Source: Paraescarpia echinospica | Taxonomy: Eukaryota; Annelida; Polychaeta; Sabellida; Siboglinidae | DNA length: 64,000 nucleotides | Assembly (NCBI GenBank): GCA_020002185.1 | Contig: CM034532.1 | Span: forward strand, 26,584,911 to 26,648,910 | Direction: 5' to 3' | Part shown: piece by piece, positions 33,465 to 45,556 of the stretch | How the letters are laid out: each line of letters begins with the position of its first letter | Position numbering within the stretch: position 1 is the first letter of the stretch | Notes under the pieces: model-generated | The model's database searches: none | The model's input: only the letters and a program-made list of their open reading frames with translations | Told to the model about the DNA's origin: nothing | Translations under genes and position numbers: made by a program

Positions 33465-34234
33465 CAATGCTTCTCAACACGTATGCCGCGGCACACTGGT
33501 GTGCCGTAACAAAGTCCCTAGTGTGCCATGGAGTTACGTGTTTTGCAATAATTTATCAAAGAACGTGATAGTTCGCAACACAAAAAACCAGTTCTGCTAG
33601 ACACTCGATTCCACCGGCAAGAACATCAGTTCGTTCATGTGGTTGCTGGAGCAGCATTAAATAAACATTCCTCATGAAAACCTCCGGATTTATTTCTGAC
33701 AGGGCTAAGGATGCCATCCACAGTGTTAATCGATTACTAACGAAAGCAACAACATATTGCATACATGTCATATTGTGATGACTAAAAGACTGAGATGATT
33801 AGAAAATCGACACCGCCCCGCGAAGGTCTGGCTGCGTCGTACTTGTCGCAGACCCGCACTTACGCGTCCGGTCGTTCCTCTCCGCTGCTACAGACCTGAT
33901 CTATCAAAGCAAATGTTTTCGACGTCTCGCACCTATACGTGACCGGTCGTTCCGTTCCGGTGTTTCACACCTGATCCATCAAAGCAAACACTTTAATGGA
34001 ATGAAAACATATTACTTTAAAAAACAAATTAATCACTGTGTTCCGTACATACGGTTGTGGTCGAAGTTAGAAATCATATTGAAATTATTTTAATTATAAA
34101 ACGATTGTAAGTTTGGTCATCCATGTGGACGACTAGAATGTCAAAGTTGACGTGGTAGCATTTGTTTTTGTGTGCGGCGAGGACTGAGCAACTTTGAAAG
34201 TGTGTCGTGAAATCGGAAAGGTTGAGAGACACTG
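33465..34234. mobile_element. Non-autonomous hAT element, 770 bp
   Basis: Left end caatgcttctcaac; right end, complement cagtgtctctcaacctttcc. These are the CAGTGxTTCTCAAC termini common to hAT elements. It is flanked by atttaggg (33457-33464) and atttagga (34235-34242), an 8-bp duplication with one mismatch, the length expected for hAT. The related block at about 35126-35140 (aaatttagggaacac) shows the site without an insertion. There is no transposase inside. Confidence 0.75.
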
Positions 34235-34378
34235 ATTTAGGAGACGTAATTTTTGCTGCTGCAACAACTACATGTAGATATACTGTACACCTATCCACAT
34301 TACTTCAGTCTTGTCCAGATTCAGTCGGAGGCCGTGTTTTCTGAAGGTGTCACTTCATTCTTGCAATGCTTTCTGAAG

Positions 34379-34610
34379 TTCCTCTTTGTTATCAGTCGCC
34401 ACTGTACACTATTCCTCTTTGTTATCAGTCGCCACTGTACACTATTCCTCTTTGTTATCAGTCGCCACTGTACACTATTCCTCTTTGTTATCAGTCGCCA
34501 CTGTACACTATTCCTCTTTGTTATCAGTCGCCACTGTACACTATTCCTCTTTGTTATCAGTCGCCACTGTACACTATTCCTCTTTGTTATCAGTCGCCAC
34601 TGTACACTAT
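34379..34610. repeat. Homogeneous 34-bp minisatellite, seven units
   Basis: Seven tandem units with the core ctctttgttatcagtcgcca, identical by eye, the last truncated. Because 34 leaves remainder one modulo three and no unit has a stop in any + frame, all three + frames stay open across the array. This is not evidence of coding. Confidence 0.95.
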
Positions 34611-34618
34611 TCTGTACA

Positions 34619-35137
34619 ACTGCACACGATATATGTAACTACGACATTCTTTTAGGCCAGGCAAGATTGCTGACTCTCTTCGTGGTAATTGTGTCACCAA
34701 ACTGATCGTGTGACTTGACTTGGATTTGGTCGTTGAGACAAAATTACTGGACATGAATTGAAGGCGCCTACAGCTAGCCTGTTTCGGGAGAATAATCAGA
34801 TATCACACCAGTCTACTGTATGATACAGAACAAACAGTGCGAGACCTCTCTATCGAAAACGACTATCAGACAGCGTAGTGCACACATTATTTGTTGTGAT
34901 ACATTTATTTAGTTGTTTTTGTGTGAATATCCGTTGTATAAAATTAACCAACCGGTGGATGAATACATTGATTTGTGAAGGTTGGTAAACAAGATTAAAC
35001 AACAACATTTTGTGATGACGCAATGTGCTAACATATATCATGCTGACCTAAAACATTCATGGGCATGAAAAATGTTTCGCTATGACGTACGATGTGTTGA
35101 CAAGAATTGTTCAAGCTTGGACATAAATTTAGGGAAC
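34619..35137. repeat. Duplicated ~0.5 kb block, unit 2 (uninterrupted)
   Basis: The left part (34626-34690, cgatatatgtaact ... aggccaggcaagatt) matches 63489-63552. From 34698 on it matches 32863-33464. This copy lacks the hAT insertions and serves as an empty-site reference for both. Confidence 0.8.
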
Positions 35138-35244
35138 ACAATTGGTGGGTAAAACCCATGGCAATATATTTCCACAGGGTGATGCGTGGCCAATGCTATC
35201 AGTTTTATTGGCTAAGAGCTGGTGTGAATTATTGCTTTCAAAGG

Positions 35245-35252
35245 TATATAAA
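35245..35252 (+). promoter_or_regulatory. TATA box
   Basis: tatataaa about 50 nt before the ATG of the signal-peptide exon. A start site near 35275-35280 would give a 5' leader of about 25 nt. No downstream exon confirms transcription. Confidence 0.45.
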
Positions 35253-35302
35253 TGTCGTATCATGGACACTTGACACCGAACGGGAGGAAGACAGAACAAA
35301 AA

Positions 35303-35420
35303 ATGTTGTTGGGAACATTTATCGTCTTGTTTGTTCTTCGCTCGGCAGAAGGCAATGTTGCTTCGCAACCAGTTGGTCAGGGTATAGCCACTTCGGCGTT
35401 CTTCCAGCCATACAGTCCAT
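35303..35420 (+). CDS. Putative first exon of a secreted protein (signal peptide)
   Basis: The ATG at 35303 begins MLLGTFIVLFVLRSAEG: a hydrophobic core followed by small residues suited to signal peptidase cleavage. A mature N-terminus of about 22 residues (NVASQPVGQGIATSAFF...) follows, and the exon ends at a strong GTGAGT donor (35421). The intron would be phase 1, the usual phase in extracellular proteins. A TATA box sits at the right distance upstream. The next exon is not found before the N gap. It could be the first exon of another FReD-type or unrelated secreted protein. Exon structure is inferred without transcript support, and other + frames through the region also stay open. Confidence 0.45.
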
Positions 35421-35427
35421 GTGAGTG

Positions 35428-35635
35428 TTCAACATGATACGACATTTAGAAGTTGCGAAACGAATAACAAAAGAAACTGTTGTCACGTAACGTCTTACAT
35501 ATCAGGTAATTTCTCGTCAGGAAATTCCGTTAGTACAACAATAATATAATGCGTTTTCTAGATGGGTAAGCTATTTACCATGTTGCAATTTGTACGTACA
35601 CTGTGTTATGTTTGATACTGCTCTTGGCACACTTA
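35428..35635. other. Putative intron sequence
   Basis: Follows the GTGAGT donor. Nothing recognised. Confidence 0.3.
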
Positions 35636-35639
35636 TCCT

Positions 35640-35985
35640 TACCTTACTTATTATCGTCTACCCTCCAACTGGAGCATAAACCGTCGCCAAATGTCTTCCA
35701 GCCAGAGCGGTCTTGGCGTGCCAGCTCAGCTCATACCATATCTTCCCGACCAACTTAAATTCCCATCTACTGTTCCTCTCCGTGTGCCCAGTGGTCTGTT
35801 TTCCTATTAGGTGTTGTCAATTTTAGAACGGCGTGATATGAACTACTTTTGTCCTTGCGGAGAACATAACAAAACCATATCCACCTTTTTCGTTTCCCTT
35901 CACTGATAATGTTGTTGATATTTCGCGTTTCGATGTGTTCTTGGTCGTCACACGCTGTTCCCAACGTATCCTCATGACCCGCGTA
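35640..35985 (-). pseudogene. RTE-like LINE, 3' terminal fragment
   Basis: The - strand reads HTRVMRIRWEQRVTTKNTSK, then after frameshifts FVMFSARTKV / RKDKSSSYHAV and KTFGDGLCSSWRVDDNK-stop. This is the degraded C-terminal tail of RTE-type elements (family consensus resembles RWxWIGHVLRKD and ends near ALCS). A taagtaaggtaagg run follows the stop on the - strand, resembling the short tandem 3' tail of these elements. It is of the same broad family as the RT pieces inside the FReD intron. Confidence 0.65.
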
Positions 35986-36140
35986 TGGATATGCCTTCTG
36001 TATCTGTAAATCGGCTTCTTATTGGTTTTAAAGTATACGTAGCACACATATGCATTCAAATAGGAACAATAATTGTTTTAGGACGGGACATAGTGAATAT
36101 GTATTTGAAGTTGTATTTACGTTTACGTGTCTATGTATGT

Positions 36141-36142
<2 letters not shown>

Positions 36143-36218
<76 letters not shown>

Positions 36219-36232
36219 TCTCTCTCTCTCTC

Positions 36233-36278
<46 letters not shown>
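36143..36278. repeat. (CT)n microsatellite at the gap edge
   Basis: Almost pure CT repeat interrupted by ttttat at about 36214, ending in tttt directly at the first N. Such tracts commonly end contigs. Confidence 0.95.
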
Positions 36279-37278
36279 NNNNNNNNNNNNNNNNNNNNNN
36301 NNNNNNNNNNNNNNNNNNNNNNNNNNNNNNNNNNNNNNNNNNNNNNNNNNNNNNNNNNNNNNNNNNNNNNNNNNNNNNNNNNNNNNNNNNNNNNNNNNNN
36401 NNNNNNNNNNNNNNNNNNNNNNNNNNNNNNNNNNNNNNNNNNNNNNNNNNNNNNNNNNNNNNNNNNNNNNNNNNNNNNNNNNNNNNNNNNNNNNNNNNNN
36501 NNNNNNNNNNNNNNNNNNNNNNNNNNNNNNNNNNNNNNNNNNNNNNNNNNNNNNNNNNNNNNNNNNNNNNNNNNNNNNNNNNNNNNNNNNNNNNNNNNNN
36601 NNNNNNNNNNNNNNNNNNNNNNNNNNNNNNNNNNNNNNNNNNNNNNNNNNNNNNNNNNNNNNNNNNNNNNNNNNNNNNNNNNNNNNNNNNNNNNNNNNNN
36701 NNNNNNNNNNNNNNNNNNNNNNNNNNNNNNNNNNNNNNNNNNNNNNNNNNNNNNNNNNNNNNNNNNNNNNNNNNNNNNNNNNNNNNNNNNNNNNNNNNNN
36801 NNNNNNNNNNNNNNNNNNNNNNNNNNNNNNNNNNNNNNNNNNNNNNNNNNNNNNNNNNNNNNNNNNNNNNNNNNNNNNNNNNNNNNNNNNNNNNNNNNNN
36901 NNNNNNNNNNNNNNNNNNNNNNNNNNNNNNNNNNNNNNNNNNNNNNNNNNNNNNNNNNNNNNNNNNNNNNNNNNNNNNNNNNNNNNNNNNNNNNNNNNNN
37001 NNNNNNNNNNNNNNNNNNNNNNNNNNNNNNNNNNNNNNNNNNNNNNNNNNNNNNNNNNNNNNNNNNNNNNNNNNNNNNNNNNNNNNNNNNNNNNNNNNNN
37101 NNNNNNNNNNNNNNNNNNNNNNNNNNNNNNNNNNNNNNNNNNNNNNNNNNNNNNNNNNNNNNNNNNNNNNNNNNNNNNNNNNNNNNNNNNNNNNNNNNNN
37201 NNNNNNNNNNNNNNNNNNNNNNNNNNNNNNNNNNNNNNNNNNNNNNNNNNNNNNNNNNNNNNNNNNNNNNNNNNNNNN
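36279..37278. other. Assembly gap, exactly 1000 N
   Basis: One thousand consecutive N, a placeholder size. The true distance and even the adjacency of the two sides are unknown. Long frames reported across it are meaningless. Confidence 1.
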
Positions 37279-37475
37279 ATCTCCTGGTCTCTAGTGTTGT
37301 TAAACCACATTCTCTAAGGCGTATTTTATATTTACGATCCATCAGTTTTTGTATCATTTTAGTCGCTCTCCTCTGTACTCTTTCTAATATATCTATGTCC
37401 TTCTTGCAATATGGCCTCACGCTTGTAATAATCGTACTATTTCATTTTCTAAGCGCCACTTCCAATGTTGTTCAC
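37279..37475 (-). pseudogene. Jockey-like LINE fragment, copy 2, cut by the gap
   Basis: The - strand reads RPYCKKDIDILERVQRRATK, then LRECGLTTLETRR, and runs into the N gap. Leu (TTA) replaces the stop seen in copy 1. Confidence 0.8.
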
Positions 37476-37480
37476 AGCGC

Positions 37481-38567
37481 TTTATAACAATGTACATATG
37501 TATGTTAAAAATAATGCAACAGTTGTTACATCACAGATAAAATGAACTAATAATAATAATAATTAAGACAATAAATATAGTAGATGCAGAAAAGGAATGT
37601 TATATAAAATATCATAAAATAAAATAGTTAAGATCATATATATTATTATTTTAATAAATAAACTAAGATCATACATGTTAAGTTTAAGAAACGCCAATGC
37701 AGCAGATTTATACATAAGACAGAGGATCTAAAAATCGGACATTGATACGTAAATCAGAGGGTCTCAGAAAATCGGACATTTATACGTAAATCGGATTAAA
37801 ATGTAACTAAAAAGAATACTTTTCATAGACATTAATAACCATGTTTTAATGAAAAGTTAAGTTTCTGAAATGTCAGTGCATGATATTTATGCGTAAATTA
37901 GAGGGTCTTGTAATATCAGTAAATTGTGCGTAAATTGGGGGTCTCAGGGTATTATGGAATTGTGTATAAATTTGAGTATTTCTGAGTTAGGAAAATGGTC
38001 ACAGATCAGCTTTATTTCCAAATGCATAGCACATGTGCTCTTAAATCAATTACACATAACAGCTGTTAATATATATTTAATGTGTTACATTAAATAAAAT
38101 ATACGTGGACATAAAATAATGAAATAAATTATATGTAAACAGAAATGTTTGTGGTTTTATAGAAAGAAGAAAAAGTTTACTAATTTTATGTTCTGGGCGT
38201 AATATTATGTGGTCATACAATATATATTTTTATGGTGCAAAGAACCTTGCATATAGGCAGTCAATACATCTTCTTTTATTACAAATATGTTATTATATTA
38301 TTACAAACAGATACAATATTCACAAGTATAAGAACCAAAACTTAGCATTGTATTTTCTTCAATTTTTTTACAATGGCCTGAGTGACGGAAGCATGCGTGT
38401 TGAATTTACTATTTGTGACCTTTGGCCTTGCTGGTGGAACATTTAGTATTTAAATAAAATACATATTTTCAATTATAATGTGTTCCAGTTCTAACATTTA
38501 CAGATATACATGGATTAAATAAAACGTGTACATTGTGTAAATGGATTGACTGACAATATTTGAGTAC
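37481..38567. other. AT-rich non-coding stretch, copy 2
   Basis: Matches 7216-8305 with sparse changes. One is four extra bases (cttttatt for ttgatt) near 38272, which opens an 80-codon frame that is closed in copy 1. No gene is supported. Confidence 0.5.
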
Positions 38568-38640
38568 ACTGCTGCCGCCGCTGGTAATAATGCTTCTATA
38601 ATACATATAGCATTATATATATATATATATATATACATGT
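38568..38640. repeat. Composite CTGCCG / palindrome / (TA)n module, copy 2
   Basis: Counterpart of 8306-8372, with a slightly longer TA run. Confidence 0.65.
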
Positions 38641-39058
38641 ATGCGCCCCTGACACATACATCCTCCTATGCAAAGCAACAATGCAAGACAAGTGTAGATT
38701 AAAATAGGCCAATTTAATGACATTTAGCTTTATTCGTTTACATAACTCATAAACTACAACATAAATACATCAAAACATGTTCACAGCAAGCATGCCGGCC
38801 CCAATGGTATTGCTAACCACTACCTACAAGTCGTAGACGTATTACCAACCACCAGTGCTAACTATCTCACGACACTATATTTACCATTGACACCGTGTCG
38901 GTGGGGGTCACTCCGCCACCAGGTCACCTCAGATCAAATGTGACCGACCCCCACCAACTAAACGCCACGCATTGTTACCGACATTGATGTCATTAAAAAC
39001 AACACCACCACCGTTGGAATGTAGCTATTAAAACGATTTCATAAATATATGCCACATA
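38641..39058. other. Non-coding, copy 2
   Basis: Counterpart of 8373-8794. Nothing recognised. Confidence 0.3.
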
Positions 39059-39508
39059 CGTAAGATACCCCTGCTGTCTCCGCCACTGTCAGAGACGCAG
39101 GTATACCTTAACGCTACCATATACGCTACCATATAGTTAAGCAACCGCTGCTGCCTCCGTCCCTACTGCTAACTTCTAGAAACACTGCTCCCCCTATATA
39201 AGTAAGATACCGCTGCTGCCTCCGCCCCTGTCAGAGACATATGCCTACTGCCAACTTCTAGAAACACTGCTCCCCCTATACAAGTAAGATATACCGCTGC
39301 TGCCTCCGCCCCTGTCAGAGACATATGCCTACTACCAACTTCTAGAAACACTGCTCCCCCTAGACAAGTAAGATATACCACTGCTGTCTCCGCCACTGTC
39401 AGATACTTAGGTATATCTTTCAAGCTACCATCTAGCTAAGATACCGTTGCAGTCTCCGCCCCTGTCAGCGACCTGGATATCTACCCTCTAGAAACAGTGC
39501 TCCCTAAC
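39059..39508. repeat. 84-bp minisatellite, copy 2
   Basis: Same array as in copy 1. One unit is two bases shorter (aagataccgc for aagatataccgc), which breaks the periodic - strand frame and argues against coding. Confidence 0.85.
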
Positions 39509-40265
39509 TAATCATGCTACCCTAATATATTTCCTGAACCCGTCTGAACCCCCAAGACCTGCAGCTCTAACCTGTGCATCAGACTCACCCCTTAAAGGGA
39601 AAATGAAATGCAGCTGTTTCGTGCTACATATTGAAATATATACTATATAAGTATACATTAATGGTAACAGAAACGTATTCATTTATAAGACAAACTGAAA
39701 AAACGATATTCAAATGTAATACTAAAACTAATGATACTAATGAATATATAAAAAACGTATAGCTGAATCCTTTGCTGCTTCATTAGTTTGTAGCACACAG
39801 TGTGATGTTTGAGAAATGGTGGTCTGTTGCAAAACAACTCACTATAAGTAACATGTTTGGACTTGGTTAAACTATTCCAGTAAATTACATATACCCAAAG
39901 TTCCCTACATCGAATAGTGTCTAATAAAACACATTGCATACCACAAGTAGGATACAAGCTTTCAAGTGGATGTTCCTTACTTTAGGAGGTCCTATACAGT
40001 AGTGAGAATCCACTTTGCCTAAAACGTTTCACTATTTCTGCCAGTGATGTTCAAACAATGATATTTAAGCATAGAAATCCATTGTCATTTGAAATTGGAT
40101 GTCGTATCAATTTGGTGGCACTAAACCGAATTGATACGGATACAACTAGTTTTCCTTAAAGCGGGTTCTTTGCTTTGCCACAACCTCCTCTTTTGCTGGT
40201 TTTTCGATGCCTGCATGCTCTGCTAGAGTTACCTCCTTACTCGATGTCGCAACTTGGAGCATACT
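39509..40265. other. Non-coding flank, copy 2
   Basis: Counterpart of 9246-10002, including the unrecognised 92-codon - frame (39679-39957), which is open in both copies. Confidence 0.35.
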
Positions 40266-42381
40266 TCACAGCTTTGGGCCACTCGTGCATCTAGCTGCAA
40301 TGCCCTCTAGAATTTCTCCTCGGAAGCTGTAGTCCTTTGACGCCATCACTTTCTTCACTACATACTTTGAATACTGCAGCTGATACCATAGCTTGTTGTC
40401 TGCTGTTTTCACCATTTCCCGCTGATTGAACAAATGATAAATATAAAATCAGTATAACAATAGAAATATCTTAAGAATAGCTGGCTATAGCTGTAACATG
40501 CACACAGTAAACCAAACAGCTTGCTTGTATGCTCTCTCTCTTGAAATCAAACGGCTAATGTCATTTTAATCAGTTCCTAATCCTGCCATCATTTTCAATT
40601 TCAACTTCCAAGGAATTCCACAATATATTCAAATATTTATTGTTGAATCATATATATATATATAATTTATATATAATGATGTTTATGTTTACTATATTAT
40701 ATATGCATAAGTTTATATTTCAATAAGCAATTCCAAAGCATACCATTCCAATTCCATTTATATATAATTAAACAATTCAAGTAACAGTAAACAGATGTCC
40801 TCAATTATAATTATTTTATCTGTTGTTTGCATGCATACTCTTGTGCAGTGAGATTGTATTTTCGAAACTGTATTCCTAACATTGTTTTGTTATTGAGTAC
40901 AGGCAGGGATTTTCAGCCATTTCAGTTTATTTCCTAATACACTGCTGGATTTCTAAAGTGTGCAGCTTTGTCAAGCAACTGATACATTATTTTGTAACAT
41001 CAAATGTCAACACTGTTGATGAATGATATCACAAGCCTTACCTTGTATTTGTGTTTTGGTCAATGGTGGCCAAGTGGAGTCGGGCTATGATGCCTTGACG
41101 GCTGAAATTGGGTGCATACTTGAGGAAGAGGGCGTGTAAGCTATCCAGTCCACCAGTGTTAACGCACTTCGTAACGCTCTCTATATCATATAGTAGGCGG
41201 CAGTCCAGTATAGCCTTCTGGACAGTGAAGGCTTCTGTACCTTCAGTGAGCCATGGTGTTGTTTTTACTGCTTGTTGTGTATACGTTGCATGACTGCACT
41301 ACCGGTACAACTCTGCACCCGCTGTCCATGAATGGGAATTCCTGATGTGGTGGAGGAGCGAGATCCACATCTCCTTCATCAAGCGGGGATCATCATCACA
41401 AGCTGATGCGCAATACCACAGGTGATTGGCAATTGCGCCTATCGAAGGGACAACTTCAACTTTCTTGGCAGACAACAACCTTTATTTCTTGGTAGTCCTC
41501 TAACAAAGTCTTTCTAATGCTGGGATGTCTGTCAGTGGCAAGTGTGGTAATCTTCACCCCATGGTCAGTCAGGTTGTCTAAGCAGCGTTTCAAGCCCTCC
41601 ACTTCCATCCAGTAACTGTTCTTGACCTCTGTGACCCAAAAAGTGTCTTGAGCAATGGTGAGTTGGCTGTCAGTGTCCATGATGAAGTAAATGCGAAATG
41701 TAGAGTTGTGTCCTGGATTGTCATATCTTAAATCGCCTGATGCGACCACGCTTTGTCTGACCAGAGCTGACATGATGGCCTCTGAATGGCATGTCCACAT
41801 GTCCTCTATCTCTGGCAGTATGTATGCCCGCTGTATGTTGTAGCACTGGCGGGGTGATAAGGCGCATAGGTTCATTAGGTTGACCAAACTGTACACAGTA
41901 AATGAATGTCCAGTCAGGAAGAGGACGCTTGGTGTCAACAAGTTACTCTCATAAATGTCACCAATCTTGGGTTGCGAGTGCCACATGAACGAGTGGCCAT
42001 CGACACATTCTATGGTCACAGCCACTGCAAATTCAGTCACTGTGATGCTAGTCTGAGTGGTTTATTGCAGTTTTGTGTTTTAGCATAAGTAAAATTAAGT
42101 TTTTTTTCACAAATGGCAAACTTTCTCTCTTTCCAATTAGGGTAAGAACCGCTTGAGTCATCATTAGTGATATCGCTGTCACCTGCTACAACATATTCTG
42201 CATCACTCGTTTCAATGTTTCTCTTCTCACTGTTGCAGACAGAATCGTCTGAAGATGGCGATAGTGAGATTGGGACATCCGAAGGGTCGTCTACAGTGAC
42301 AGAACTGTCATGGTCAGTCGGAGAAAGCGTGCTGGACTGCGATGGCAACTTTGCATACCCATGGTCATGATGAATGTTCAA
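40266..42381 (-). pseudogene. Kolobok-like DDE transposase pseudogene, copy 2
   Basis: Same segments as copy 1: acidic N-terminal part (42381-42037), core 42040-41456 with SGDLRYDNPGHNSTFRIY and TDRH, then the ANHLWYCA, WLTEGTEAF and DQNTN segments, and a last exon at 40421-40266. Shared lesions: the TAG stop before WLTEG, the missing DxWH region and the frame break near 41456. Private changes: a 9-nt in-frame deletion in the last exon (three residues after the YSK motif) and an extra T in the poly-T run at about 42100 that shifts the end of the N-terminal part. Confidence 0.75.
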
Positions 42382-44066
42382 TGGAAAACACTATTGTCTG
42401 TATTAACTACTGTATCGACACAAAGTGTCGCACTGGCGACACGATCACCGGCTTCTTTTATGTTTTGACACTACAAGTCGATGGCGTGGCAGCACTACAA
42501 GTGACATTTGTATTACTATGAGGGACAATGTCATCTCGCGTGCTAAATCCTTCGCTGGATCCTTCGAAGCTTGTGCTCGGCATTAGGCCCTATGGTTGTT
42601 TGGATACTTCCCTCATATATTATGAACAAAATGAGACAATCTTGCAAATATTCATTAAAATTGGAGCACAAGTGCGATTTACAAGTGACTTTTTTAAAAC
42701 ATACATTAGTGTTTGCAGTCATGCAATCTATATCAGAAAAAAACTTGGTATGATAGCATGCTTGCGAAACTGTCGCCTCAAAGCTGGAACATCAATTCGG
42801 GGTCCATTGTTACAAGCCAATATTTGAGACACATAAATTAGTATTAGGCCTACATGGTGATTAACTTTACTTGACTGATGTGAACCTACTTACTATGCCA
42901 ATAACTAATTATATCAGATATGACTATAGTGTTTTGTTGTATGCTATTGACTGTATCGTAAACAAATATTTTTTAGGATTTAAATACTTGTAATGTCACT
43001 TATTTAATAATTCCAATGGCAATGCCTACAATACATGATTGACAGGGCTTGGTCCGGACTGTGACTAATGTTGACTAATATATGACGACATTATTTCGCA
43101 AAACGTTATACTGGCTACGGTAGCTGCCATTTATTTTTGTAATTATTTTGAAGGTTATTTTCCCCTTATTTCCCCACCAGCAACTAAGTCGATAACATAG
43201 ACTCGTAGATGTAGGCGTTGCGGTATTCCGACGTAGCAACACGCCGGCACAAATTGCTGTAAATTAAATCGGCGGATTACAAGCACTCATTATTCCCAAT
43301 TATATCGTAGTAGTCACACGTATTTGTACTTTATTACATTCACATTTATTAGTACATGTCAATTTCGCATACGTCATATTTGCATATATGCAGACTTTGA
43401 AATAGAACTGTGGGACTATATAGTAGTCGTAATGATGCCTATCGGAACTCGCGAGTGGCGAGTCACCTTGGCAACAACAAGCTGGTTTCGGCTTGTCATT
43501 TCCTACGCGCCGCTTCACCCTCCAAATAAGGCAATGATGCCGAGCTTCCAGGTCGATTTCGCTTAATTTTACTTCATCGGTGCATAGTTATATGTAAACA
43601 AATCGACCGGAGATGGACCTGTGGCTTTAACCAAGAATTATGTTTTGACGTTCAATGTCTTTTTATGCTCGTCACTTTCGTATTTAGGTTTGCAATCGGC
43701 GTTCGAAAGTGACTACCGCAGACTTTTGCCAATCTTGCCGCCGGCGAACACGACAAATTCATCATCTATAACTTGTTTTTTTTCTGTTGGAACCCTTCTG
43801 TGGAAGTATGTGAAAAGTTGCTTACTAACATTTATAGTATATCCAGTAGCCACGCAGTGCAATAAATTGTTCTGTTTTTATGTGTTTGTATGCGTTTCGT
43901 CGGTTTTTCGCCTATCGAATTGCTGTATACAGCTTTGGGAGACATCTCGCCAATCAAACCGGATGTACAACCACACGCTCCTGGAGCATGATGGCGGCGC
44001 ACTGTGCCGATAGTAGCTACGTTTGACAAATTATTAAAAATATATCGTGATGCTGTACTTGTCAAA
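42382..44066. other. Region without a recognised gene, copy 2
   Basis: Counterpart of 12125-14020, about 210 bp shorter. The 130-codon + frame at 43621-44013 is open here. It resembles no family I know and its status depends on a T-run length, so I do not call it coding. Confidence 0.35.
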
Positions 44067-45308
44067 TCATGGTGACTTGTACTGTAAATGGTATGTTCTT
44101 ATGTTTGGGCTGTGGTTGTTCAATCGTTTCATTCCCCCTTTAATGCTGCCGACGGTGCAGATGCAAATAACGGGGCCTGTACAGGTCCCAAAATCGCAAA
44201 ATTCAAGCAGACTCTTTAGCGAAAAATAAAATTCCATGCGCAACCCATCCATATATGCAAATAACGGGGCCTGGACGGTCCCCCTAGCCTGCCGAAATTC
44301 ACTACGCCACTTAGCTGAGTGAATGGATGTGCCTGGTACACGTCCTCCATTAACCTGCAATGACGGTGGGCCCTGTCTATCACAGTTATCAGTTCCCCTA
44401 TTTACCGTGACATCCTGAAACTGCAGACAACCCTGCACCGTCCTATGCATTGTTGCATTCTGCACTGTAGCTAATTCGGTTGGTATGTAATCATTCACTG
44501 AAGACCCTTCTGGATATGATGGGTTATGAATCATGCCAAAATCTCCCGGCAATTTCTTAGGTACAACCCCAAGAGGTGATACTTATTTTATCATCTATCG
44601 CATGTGGGAACTGAAACGAGGATTTCATGTTTACCACCTTGTTATTTTTCTTGCACTGAAATTCATAAGCAACCTATGTCAAACCCTACCGTGAAATTGT
44701 TAACCAGATATTTACTCGTCACATCATCATACTCTTGTAACATATGTTTCAGCGACACTACTCGCATCCCTTTACTGACCACAGAGTGCAAAAAGACTCG
44801 TCGAACTCTCTCCCATTCCCTCCCATCTCATGTAAAATGTGCACATTTCTGCGTTTGACCTAGGAGCGATGCAGACTGTAGGGTCCCCATTATCCCCCCT
44901 CAGGACCAAACCTGGCCGAAAAAAGCTTACTTTGGGCAGGAGGGAACATAAATCAACAAACTCACTCACCCATACTTCATCACGCACTTTTTAGGGGACA
45001 TGACTGTAAATGGAAAGGGCATTTGTGATCATCTTGGACACTCTTGTCTGCGTCGGCCCTGGGCGATTCTGCACTATCTCTACCACACCTGCAATGGGTC
45101 GGACAGCTCCTGCCTCCACCTTGCTCTCTACAATTGGCCAAGGGGGGTCAACCACACCAGCTCCCTGAATGTCCACTGTCGATGGTTCAGCAACCGGTTC
45201 TGCCACCTGAATAGGTGGCTCGCGAGTCGGTGCGGACGCAGCACCCGCATATCTCGTCGTAATTCATCCGTGGTATCCTGCTGTCGCGCCTCGACAGCCT
45301 CGAGTTGA
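44067..45308 (-). pseudogene. DIRS-like retroelement remnant, copy 2
   Basis: Counterpart of 14021-15262 with the same order of pieces: gag-like RVSKMITNAL and RDEVWVSEFVDL, RT start SYPEGSSVNDYIP, then SIHSAKWRSEF. The apparent rearrangement is therefore older than the split of the two copies. Confidence 0.55.
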
Positions 45309-45556
45309 CCGCCGGATCCACCTGGGCTTATGCTGGCTCGTCCCTTGTTATATGCAGGGGACGGCCTTGCGCTGCCGACACGTCACGCTGCCTGGCCGAC
45401 TGTCTCACTGGAGGTATCCTACAACATTATATGGCAGCTTAGACACAGTGAATTAAAACATTCCTGTGCATATACACCTTGATCATTGCCTGTCTGCTGA
45501 CCTCTTCGAGTATCGTTCTCCCCCATTCCCATGTCACCACACTTCTAAAGCCTGGA

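Noticed and set aside
34253..34705. 150-codon frame with FVISRHCTLFL repeats
   Set aside because: The 34-bp tandem repeat is open in three frames. Not coding evidence.
35985..37487. Open frames of 360-500 codons across the N gap
   Set aside because: They consist of CT-repeat codons and undefined N codons. No protein can be inferred.
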